Assembly (NCBI GenBank): GCA_035553355.1
Contig: DATMJW010000221.1
Coordinates: 1-8,493 of the forward strand
DNA from: Gaiellasilicea sp035553355
Lineage (GTDB): Bacteria > Actinomycetota > Thermoleophilia > Gaiellales > Gaiellaceae
Reading direction: 5' to 3'
DNA length: 8,493 nt
Shown: one piece after another, positions 1 through 5,374 of the stretch
Numbering within the stretch: position 1 is the first letter of the stretch
Layout: each line of letters opens with the position of its first letter
The notes under the pieces: model-generated
The model's database searches: none
Told to the model about the DNA's origin: nothing
The model's input: the letters and a program-made list of their open reading frames with translations, nothing else
Translations under genes and position numbers: made by a program

Positions 1-431
1 TGCCGCAGTTCGGGATCCTGCTCGACGCGTTCACGGTCGCGTGGGTCTCCGTGATGATCTGGGGCGGCGCGTTCAACAGCGAGAACTTCCGCGCCGGGTT
101 CGAGGCGGTGCCGTACCGCACCCGTGAGGCGGCACACGCGCTCGGCTTCGGCAAGCTCGGCACGTTCCTGAACGTGACGCTGCCGATCGGGGGGCGGATC
201 GCGCTGCCGTCGTCGATCAACACGTACGTCTCGGTGCTCAAGAACACGTCGCTGATGTACGTGATCGGCTACGCGGAGCTGACGACGACGGCGATCAACA
301 TCTCGAACCTGACGCTCGAGACGATGGAGGCGCTGACGGTGCTCGCCGCCACGTACCTCGCGCTCGTCTGGTCTCTGTCCGCGCTCGTGCGGCTGCTCGA
401 GCGACGCCTCGCTGTGCCGGGGAGGGCCTGA
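1..431 (+). CDS. Amino-acid ABC transporter permease, C-terminal part (5' truncated by window)
   Basis: This is the inner-membrane subunit of a polar amino-acid ABC importer (HisMQ/GlnP type). It forms the translocation pathway and couples to a cytoplasmic ATPase. Only the last 142 residues are visible, read in frame from position 3 to TGA at 429-431. The family pattern is clear: NSENFRAGFEAVP followed by the EAA loop EAAHALGFG..., which contacts the ATPase, then VLKNTSLMYVIG and a final hydrophobic segment (VLAATYLALVWSLSALV) ending in an Arg-rich tail. The next permease begins one base after the stop, so the pair is one operon and probably forms a heterodimer. No ATPase gene follows, so that gene and the binding protein presumably lie upstream or elsewhere. 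The family call is secure; the substrate is not determined. Confidence 0.93.
   Translation, partial: PQFGILLDAFTVAWVSVMIWGGAFNSENFRAGFEAVPYRTREAAHALGFGKLGTFLNVTLPIGGRIALPSSINTYVSVLKNTSLMYVIGYAELTTTAINISNLTLETMEALTVLAATYLALVWSLSALVRLLERRLAVPGRA
419..426 (+). promoter_or_regulatory. Shine-Dalgarno that decides a CTG start
   Basis: GGGGAGGG lies inside the last codons of the upstream permease and ends 6 nt before CTG at 433. No ATG, GTG or TTG exists in the second permease's frame anywhere near it; the first is GTG at 631, which is far inside the conserved domain. The strong ribosome binding site therefore supports translation starting at CTG 433. Confidence 0.6.
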
Positions 432-432
432 G

Positions 433-1113
433 CTGCCGGACTGGTACGGCCCGGTCGTCCGCTACATCCTCGAGGAGGGCCTCCCCGGGACGCTGCGCGT
501 CGCCGCGATCGCGGTCAGCGGCAGCGTCCTGATCGGCATCCTCCTCGGCACGCTGATCACGATCCGGTTCAAGCCGCTCCAGTGGCTGATCCGCCTCTAC
601 ATCGAGATCTTCCGCGGCCTCCCGATCCTCGTGACGGTCTTCATCGTCTTCTTCGGGCTGCCCGCGGTCGTCCCCGAGCTCGAGTTCGGGCCGCTCAACG
701 CGGCCGCGGTCGCGCTCGTCCTGTGGGGGAGCGCGCAGGTCGCGGAGGCGACGCGCGGTGCCGTCCAGTCGATCCCGCACGAGCAGCACGAGGCCGCGTC
801 GGCGCTCGGCTTCGGCTGGGTCGGCCGGCACACGAACGTGATCCTCCCGCAGGCGCTCCGGCGGCTCCTGCCGCCGCTCGTCAGCCTGCTCGTGAACATC
901 CTCCAGAACTCGACGCTCGCGCAGGTGATCGGGGGCCTCGACCTCCTCGAGGCGGGCGAGCGGCAGAACGAGCGGATCGCGGCGCTGCCCCCGATCGGGC
1001 TCTACGAGATCCACGCGCTCGAGATCTTCGGCTTCGTCGCGTTCGTCTTCTTCGTGATCTCGTTCCCGCTGACGCGCCTCGCCGCGTACCTCGAGCGGCG
1101 CCTCGTCGTCTAG
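433..1113 (+). CDS. Amino-acid ABC transporter permease, second subunit (probable CTG start)
   Basis: This is a complete permease of the polar amino-acid ABC importer family, 226 residues from CTG 433 to TAG 1111-1113. The N-terminal segment EEGLPGTLRVAAIAVSG matches the family's 'GL..TL.va' opening before TM1 (about 22-44). IRGLP-type residues (FRGLPILV, 60-67) follow, and the EAA loop EAASALGFGWVGRHTNVILPQ (about 120-140) is intact. NILQNSTLAQVIG (155-167) and a C-terminal TM (199-219) complete the fold. The nearest ATG/GTG/TTG in frame is at 631, which would delete TM1 and much of the conserved region, so I chose CTG preceded by GGGGAGGG. The gene is one base downstream of the first permease and is certainly co-transcribed. 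It is convergent with the GGDEF-like gene: CTAG at 1110-1113 gives both stops. Substrate unknown. Confidence 0.88.
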   Translation: MPDWYGPVVRYILEEGLPGTLRVAAIAVSGSVLIGILLGTLITIRFKPLQWLIRLYIEIFRGLPILVTVFIVFFGLPAVVPELEFGPLNAAAVALVLWGSAQVAEATRGAVQSIPHEQHEAASALGFGWVGRHTNVILPQALRRLLPPLVSLLVNILQNSTLAQVIGGLDLLEAGERQNERIAALPPIGLYEIHALEIFGFVAFVFFVISFPLTRLAAYLERRLVV

Positions 1114-1922
1114 GGAGCGAAGGCGACCGCGGGATCCGCGCGGTCGGCGAACACCATGCGCCGCACGTAGAGGCGCTCCTCGGCCGCGCGGTAGAGCGAG
1201 AGCGGCGTGGCGCCGTCGGCCGGCGTCGTGGCCCAGCCCATCGTCACCGCCGTCTCCTGCGCGAGCAGGGCGCGCTCGAGCTGCGCGGCCAGGAGCCCTG
1301 CCTGCTCGCGTTCCGCGCACTCGACGAGGACGGCGAAGGTGTCGTGGGAGACGCGCGCGACGTCTGCGTCGCGCGGGAGGTGCCGCGGCAGCCGGGCCGC
1401 GAGCTCGCGCGCCCACTCGCCCGCGTCGCCTCCGGTTCCCACCGCAGCGAGCAGGAGCGCGAAGGGACGTCCTTCTCCGAGCCGCCGCGTCACCGCCTCC
1501 TCGAACGCGCGGGTGTTGCCGAGGCCGGTCTGCGCGTCCCGGGAAGCGAGGACGCGGAGCTCGTCCAGCGCGCCCGTCAGCTCGCGTGTGAGCTCGCTGT
1601 TGCGGCGTGCGTACCAGCCGAGGAGCGTTCCGGCGGAGACGAACATCACGCAGCGGATCGACGTCGAGATGCTGAAGATCTCCGTGGTCGGGAGCTGGTC
1701 GTTGAGGTAGACGCCGATCGCGAAGAGGACCGTCGCCGCTGTGCCGGCGAGCGCTCCTCCGATCGGGCCGAGCGCAACGGCGGCGAGGCCGATCGCGAGG
1801 TAGTAGCCGTGCCCGATCCCGAGCCCGGGCCGCTCGAAGAGCAGAAAGAGAGCGAAGACGGCGCCGCCGCTCAGCGCGGAGAGCGAGAGGAGGACGCGCT
1901 TCGACGCGGGTGCCGCAGGCAT
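1110..1922 (-). CDS. Membrane protein with degenerate GGDEF domain
   Basis: This 270-residue protein has an N-terminal membrane region with hydrophobic stretches at about 9-29, 41-58, 56-73 and 84-104. A helical linker (105-125) leads to a GGDEF-like domain. The start of the domain is recognisable (RDAQTGLGNTRAF, 128-140, compared with the usual D.LTGL.NR..F). The C-terminal part also looks right (YRAAEERLYVRR, 244-255, compared with aD.ALY.AK). The signature loop is VSHDTFAVLV (191-200) where active diguanylate cyclases have GGDEFAVLL, so synthesis of c-di-GMP is unlikely. The domain may bind nucleotide or signal by protein contact (inference). It starts at ATG 1922 with a weak purine stretch upstream. 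It lies 56 bp downstream of the HNH-like gene in the same direction, probably as one unit. Confidence 0.8.
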   Translation of the reverse strand: MPAAPASKRVLLSLSALSGGAVFALFLLFERPGLGIGHGYYLAIGLAAVALGPIGGALAGTAATVLFAIGVYLNDQLPTTEIFSISTSIRCVMFVSAGTLLGWYARRNSELTRELTGALDELRVLASRDAQTGLGNTRAFEEAVTRRLGEGRPFALLLAAVGTGGDAGEWARELAARLPRHLPRDADVARVSHDTFAVLVECAEREQAGLLAAQLERALLAQETAVTMGWATTPADGATPLSLYRAAEERLYVRRMVFADRADPAVAFAP

Positions 1923-1978
1923 GTCCCAATCGTCGCCGCGCGGAGCGCTCGGCGTGTCACTCGAAAGAGTGATCTGCG

Positions 1979-2545
1979 TCAGCGGGGCGGGTCGGGCGCC
2001 GCGGCGAACCGGGCTCGGAGCGCCGCGATCGCATCGCGGTCGAACACCGGCGCCGCAGGGTCGACGCGCCGGAGCTCGTCGCGCGTGAGCGGGCGCCCGC
2101 GGGCGCGGCCGCGGGCGAGGGCGCGGCGTGCGCAGCGCGCGCACGCCGTCGCGAGGTCGCGTCCCGGCTCCTCGCGCCCGAGCGTGCGGTGCGTGAGGTG
2201 GAGCACCCGCAGTCGCCCGGTCGCCGCGCAGCGTGCGACCTCGCACCGCGGCGCCAGCGTGCGCTGCGCCTTCTCGACGCGCCGCCAGTGCGCGGAGGCG
2301 AAGTACGCCTCGAGGTCGATGCCGAAGAGCTCCGCGAGGACGGCTGCATCGGTCGCACCCGGTGCGGTGCTGCGTTCGCGCCACCTGGCCGCGAGCCGCG
2401 CCGCCTCCGTCCGCGCGGCGTCGCGCTCCGCCTCCCGCTGGCGCTCCGCCTCGCGTCTTCGCACCTCCTCGACGGTGAGGAGCGCCCGCGGCTCGCGTCG
2501 CGCGCGCAGGAGCTTCTGGAGCGAGTCGTCACGCTTCTTCGGCAT
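1979..2545 (-). CDS. HNH-endonuclease-like protein, degenerate
   Basis: This 188-residue protein has an N-terminal third that is a highly charged, probably coiled-coil helix rich in Arg/Glu/Ala (about 24-58). Residues 81-140 follow the order of an HNH/zinc-ribbon domain: YFASAHWRRV, then a first cysteine pair C101/C106, then LRVLHLTHRTLG (112-123), then E-x-x-x-x-DL and a second pair C135/C138. In typical members this reads '..W...R......C..C...l.vHHLtY..lG.E...DL..lC..CH'. Here the first His of HHL is Leu115, the first Cys pair is C-x4-C, and the terminal His after the second pair is absent. Zinc binding by the four Cys is plausible; nuclease activity is doubtful. ATG 2545 is chosen because TACAGT sits 6 nt upstream on the same strand, suggesting a leaderless transcript. 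The frame stays open further upstream but would run across the divergent methyltransferase. Confidence 0.7.
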   Translation of the reverse strand: MPKKRDDSLQKLLRARREPRALLTVEEVRRREAERQREAERDAARTEAARLAARWRERSTAPGATDAAVLAELFGIDLEAYFASAHWRRVEKAQRTLAPRCEVARCAATGRLRVLHLTHRTLGREEPGRDLATACARCARRALARGRARGRPLTRDELRRVDPAAPVFDRDAIAALRARFAAAPDPPR

Positions 2546-2584
2546 GGGCGGACTGTAGACGCGCGTCCCGCCAGAATTGCCGCG
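2546..2584. promoter_or_regulatory. Divergent leaderless-type promoter region
   Basis: Only 39 bp separates the HNH-like gene (- strand, start 2545) from the methyltransferase (+ strand, start 2585). On the - strand a TACAGT hexamer (2557 to 2552) ends 6 nt before the ATG. On the + strand CAGAAT (2572-2577) ends 7 nt before the ATG. Neither start has a Shine-Dalgarno. This spacing is what leaderless actinobacterial promoters show. No convincing -35 was seen for either. The assignment is inference from spacing. Confidence 0.35.
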
Positions 2585-3265
2585 ATGGCAGCTGCGCCGC
2601 TCACGATCCAGGGTCGGCTGCGCTGGGACGTCGTCCGCGAGCTGCTCGCCCCGATCGACGCGGAGACGGTGCTCGAAGTCGGTGCCGGGGGCGGCGCGCT
2701 GGGCGCGCGGCTCGCGCACCGGTACGAGTACACGGGCGTGGAGCCCGATGCCGTCTCGCGTGCTCGTGCGGAGCGACGGCTTCCGGGGCGCATCCGTGCG
2801 GACGTGCCGCCGAGCGGGTCGTACGACGTCCTCTGCGCCTTCGAGGTGCTCGAGCACGTCGCCGACGACGAGGCGGTGCTGCGGCAGTGGGCGGAGCTCG
2901 TGCGCCCCGGCGGCCACGTCCTGCTGAGCGTCCCGGCGTGGCCACGGCTCTTCGGCCGCTCCGACGACGCGGCAGGGCACCACCGCCGGTACGAGCCGCA
3001 GGCGCTGCGCGTGCTCGCGGAGCGCGCGGGGCTCATCGTCGTCGAGCTCCGCGTCTACAACCCCCTCGGCCGGCTCCTGCACGCGCTGCGCGACGTCGTC
3101 GCGCGCGTGCGGCCGCCGCAGGGGAGCGGCGGCAGCGGCCGTTGGCTGCAGCCGCCGGAACGGGCGGGAGTGCTCATGTGGGCCGCCGCGCTGCCGCTTC
3201 GCGCGCTGCAGCGGGCGTTGCCGGGGCGCGGGACGGGGATCGTCCTCCTCGCGCGGAAGCCGTGA
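2585..3265 (+). CDS. Class I SAM-dependent methyltransferase
   Basis: This 226-residue protein has the Rossmann methyltransferase motifs in order. Motif I is TVLEVGAGGGALG (28-40), binding SAM. The acidic residue of the second strand is in GVEPD (51-55). The motif II/post-I stretch is FEVLEHV (86-92), and motif III is LVRPGGHVLLSVPAW (105-119). A later GHHRRYEPQALRVLAERAGL (131-150) is common in methyltransferases of the UbiG/Methyltransf_11 type that act on small molecules or lipid/sugar intermediates. The tail has two modest hydrophobic stretches (about 194-211 and 217-223) but no clear TM anchor. The substrate cannot be read from the sequence. The TGA stop overlaps the GTG start of the downstream permease (GTGA, 3262-3265), so the two are translationally coupled. 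ATG 2585 is the only sensible start; it lacks a Shine-Dalgarno. Confidence 0.88.
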   Translation: MAAAPLTIQGRLRWDVVRELLAPIDAETVLEVGAGGGALGARLAHRYEYTGVEPDAVSRARAERRLPGRIRADVPPSGSYDVLCAFEVLEHVADDEAVLRQWAELVRPGGHVLLSVPAWPRLFGRSDDAAGHHRRYEPQALRVLAERAGLIVVELRVYNPLGRLLHALRDVVARVRPPQGSGGSGRWLQPPERAGVLMWAAALPLRALQRALPGRGTGIVLLARKP

Positions 3266-4509
3266 CGGAGTCGCGGCTCGCGCGCAAGCTCGGCATCGGC
3301 GACGCCGTCGTCGTCGGGCTCGGGGCGATGCTCGGCGCGGGCGTCTTCGCGTCGTTCGCCCCCGCAGCGGCGGCGGCAGGGAGCGGGATCCTGCTCGCGC
3401 TCGTCGTCGCAGGCGCGGTCGCGTACGCGAATGCGACCTCGTCCGCGGCGCTCGCCGCGCTCCACCCCGAGTCCGGCGGGACGTACGTCTACGGCCGCCG
3501 GCGCCTCGGCCGCTTCTGGGGTTTCCTCGCGGGCTGGGGGTTCGTCGTCGGCAAGACGGCGAGTTGCGCCGCGATGGCGCTGACGTTCGGGTTCTACGTG
3601 GCGCCGGAGGCCGCGCGGCCGCTAGCGGTCGCCGCGATCGCAGCGCTCGTCGCCGTCAACTACGCCGGCGTGACGAAGACCGCGCGGTTGACGCGCGTCC
3701 TCGTCGCTCTCGTCCTGCTCGCGCTCGCGACGACGTGCGCCGCCGCCCTCGCGGGTGGCGAGTGGGATGCGGAACGGCTGACGCCGATCGGCGGCGACGG
3801 CGGCCCTCGCGGCATCCTCGAGGCCGCCGGCCTCTTCTTCTTCGCCTTCGCCGGGTACGCGCGGATCGCGACGCTGGGAGAGGAGGTGCGCGACCCCCAG
3901 CGCGTGATCCCGCGTGCAGTCCCGCTCGCGCTCGGGATCGTCCTCGCCGTCTACCTGCTGGTCGCGCTCGCGGTTCTCGGCGCCGCCGGAGCTGACGCTC
4001 TCGCGGCGTCGCCGGCGCCGCTCGCCGCCGCCGTCGAGGCGGGACGGTTCGACGCCGCGGCCGCGGTCGTGCGCGCGGGAGCGGCGATCGCGTCGCTCGC
4101 CGTCCTGCTCTCGCTCCTCGCCGGAGTGGCGCGCACCGCGTTCGCGATGGCGGCGAATGCGGAGCTGCCGCGGCAGCTCGCCGCCGTCCACCCGCGTCAC
4201 CGCGTCCCGCACCGCGCGGAGCTCGCCGTGGGCGCGGTCGCCGTCGTCGCCGTCGCCTTCGCCGACCTTCGCGACGCCATCGGCTTCAGCTCGTTCGCCG
4301 TGCTCGCCTACTACGCGATCGCGAACGCCGCCGCGCTCACGCTGACGCGGGACGAGCGGCGCCGGCCGCGCGCGCTCGCTGCGTTCGGCGTCGTGGGGTG
4401 CGTCGTGCTCGCGCTCAGCCTGCCGCGGGCGTCGGTGCTCGGCGGCGCAGCGGTGCTCGCGGCGGGAGCGCTCGCGTACGCCGTTCTGCTCCGGCACCGC
4501 CCCGCGTAA
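3262..4509 (+). CDS. APC-family amino-acid/polyamine permease
   Basis: This 415-residue polytopic membrane protein is built almost entirely of Ala/Val/Leu-rich helices, as expected for an APC superfamily secondary transporter (about 11-12 TM). The unwound TM1 signature GLGAMLGAGVF (19-29) matches the family's G.G..IG.GIF substrate-binding motif. PESGGTYVYGRRRLGRFWGF (69-88) is the conserved TM2-TM3 loop. FFFAFAGYARIATLGEEVRDP (192-212) matches the TM6 'F.aF.G...i....EE..nP.r.iPrA' motif. It starts at GTG 3262, overlapping the methyltransferase stop by 4 nt; the protein then begins TESRLARKLGIGDAVVVG, a normal APC start. It is somewhat shorter than typical members, mainly at the C-terminus. 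The likely role is proton-coupled amino-acid uptake or exchange; the substrate is undetermined. It is convergent with the FNT gene, with 5 bp between stops. Confidence 0.9.
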   Translation: MTESRLARKLGIGDAVVVGLGAMLGAGVFASFAPAAAAAGSGILLALVVAGAVAYANATSSAALAALHPESGGTYVYGRRRLGRFWGFLAGWGFVVGKTASCAAMALTFGFYVAPEAARPLAVAAIAALVAVNYAGVTKTARLTRVLVALVLLALATTCAAALAGGEWDAERLTPIGGDGGPRGILEAAGLFFFAFAGYARIATLGEEVRDPQRVIPRAVPLALGIVLAVYLLVALAVLGAAGADALAASPAPLAAAVEAGRFDAAAAVVRAGAAIASLAVLLSLLAGVARTAFAMAANAELPRQLAAVHPRHRVPHRAELAVGAVAVVAVAFADLRDAIGFSSFAVLAYYAIANAAALTLTRDERRRPRALAAFGVVGCVVLALSLPRASVLGGAAVLAAGALAYAVLLRHRPA

Positions 4510-4514
4510 GCGAG

Positions 4515-5300
4515 CTACGGCTTCGCCGCGGCGCGCGCCTGCGACGTGCGGGTCAGCGTCACGAAGAGGACGCCACCCACGAGGTTGCCCACGGCTGCGA
4601 CCGCGAAGTTCTGGCCGAGGTCGCCCCACCCGATGTCTGCGCCGTAGCGGATCCCGGCGAAGATCTCGAGCGTGACCACGATCACGTGGTTGAACGTCCC
4701 GAGCGTGAGCAGGACGCCACCGACGTACGCGCAGAGCACGCGGATGCCCGTCGACGTGGCTCCCTCGACGAGCCACGTCACGAGCGTGATCAGCGCGCCT
4801 GCGGCGATCGCGCTCATGAACGCCGCCAGCAGCGAGTTCTCGTCGAGCTTCTCTGCCGTCGTCACGAGCGCGCCGCCCGTGCCCTCCGGGAGGACGCCCT
4901 GTGTCGTCACGACGAGGATCAGCAGCGCGCCGCCGATCAGGTTGAAGATCGGGCTGATCGTCCAGAGCTGCGCCAGGCTGCCCCACGATCCCCGGTTCCG
5001 CCGGTCGAGACCGGCGATCGGCACGAGGAAGTTCTCGGTGAAGAGCTCGGAGCGGCCGACGACGATGAAGATGAACGCGACACCGAACGCGAGCGCACCT
5101 GCGAGCGTGCCGAGCTCCTCCCCGAACCGCGACGCGACGAAGTGGTGCGCCGTTCCGAGCGCCACGATCCCGAACACGACGTCGACACCCGCGAGGAACG
5201 CGGTCGACGTGAGCTCGAGCGGCCCTCGCGCCAGCCTGCGGGCACCCTCGGCGCGCGTGCGCTCGAAGATCTCGTCGGGTTCCGGCGGCGTCTCGGCCAT
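4515..5300 (-). CDS. Formate/nitrite transporter (FNT) family protein, YfdC-like branch
   Basis: This 261-residue protein has about six TM helices and a charged cytoplasmic N-terminus (1-28). FNT proteins are pentameric channels for small monovalent anions such as formate, nitrite or hydrosulfide. Visible family marks are GRSELFTEN (82-90), FNLIGGALLI (119-128), GTFNHVIVVTLEIF (201-214) with the central pore His205, and VGNLVGG (237-243). The FTEN and 'G.FNH....t.E.F' forms resemble the YfdC-like branch more than FocA/NirC, so the transported anion is not settled. The start at ATG 5300 has only a weak GTGGAAA (5317 to 5311) upstream. It is divergent from the lyase homologue across 74 bp. No formate dehydrogenase or nitrite reductase gene is nearby to suggest the substrate. 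Confidence 0.9.
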   Translation of the reverse strand: MAETPPEPDEIFERTRAEGARRLARGPLELTSTAFLAGVDVVFGIVALGTAHHFVASRFGEELGTLAGALAFGVAFIFIVVGRSELFTENFLVPIAGLDRRNRGSWGSLAQLWTISPIFNLIGGALLILVVTTQGVLPEGTGGALVTTAEKLDENSLLAAFMSAIAAGALITLVTWLVEGATSTGIRVLCAYVGGVLLTLGTFNHVIVVTLEIFAGIRYGADIGWGDLGQNFAVAAVGNLVGGVLFVTLTRTSQARAAAKP

Positions 5301-5331
5301 GCGGCCGCGGTTTCCACGCCGCGATGGCCGA
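5293..5331. repeat. Bulged inverted repeat over divergent start region
   Basis: TCGGCCATGCGGC (5293-5305) pairs with GCCGCGATGGCCGA (5318-5331), with one extra G in the right arm and a 12-nt loop. The left arm contains the FNT start codon on the - strand. The right arm contains a mirror-image ATG-GCC-GA on the + strand, in frame with the lyase gene. It could be an operator shared by the divergent genes or a hairpin at the FNT translation start. The dyad is seen directly; the function is inferred. Confidence 0.4.
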
Positions 5332-5362
5332 AAACCAGGGAGGGCCGGCCGCGCGAGCCTCT

Positions 5363-5368
5363 AGTCTG
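5363..5368 (+). promoter_or_regulatory. Candidate -10 for leaderless start at GTG 5375
   Basis: TAGTCT fits TAnnnT and ends 6 nt before GTG 5375. This geometry is typical of leaderless transcripts, where translation begins at the first transcribed base. No clear -35 is visible and there is no Shine-Dalgarno just before the GTG. AGGGAGGG at 5338-5345 is too far away to serve it. Confidence 0.35.
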
Positions 5369-5374
5369 CGGCTC

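Noticed and set aside
295..1929. Long open frame on the - strand across the ABC permeases and GGDEF-like gene
   Set aside because: Arg-rich, low-complexity translation with no recognisable motif; it overlaps well-supported genes and is an antisense artefact of high GC.
582..2558. 658-codon open frame on the + strand
   Set aside because: Overlaps three genes in other frames; its composition is Arg/Ser/Ala-rich with no domain pattern.
2546..3082. N-terminal extension of the HNH-like gene to an upstream start
   Set aside because: It would run antisense through the methyltransferase, and the added residues have no domain features.
5324..5374. ATG 5324 as the start of the lyase homologue
   Set aside because: It adds 17 residues of low complexity with no ribosome binding site. 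GTG 5375 has a well-placed TAGTCT and gives an ArgH-like N-terminal length. Not fully excluded.
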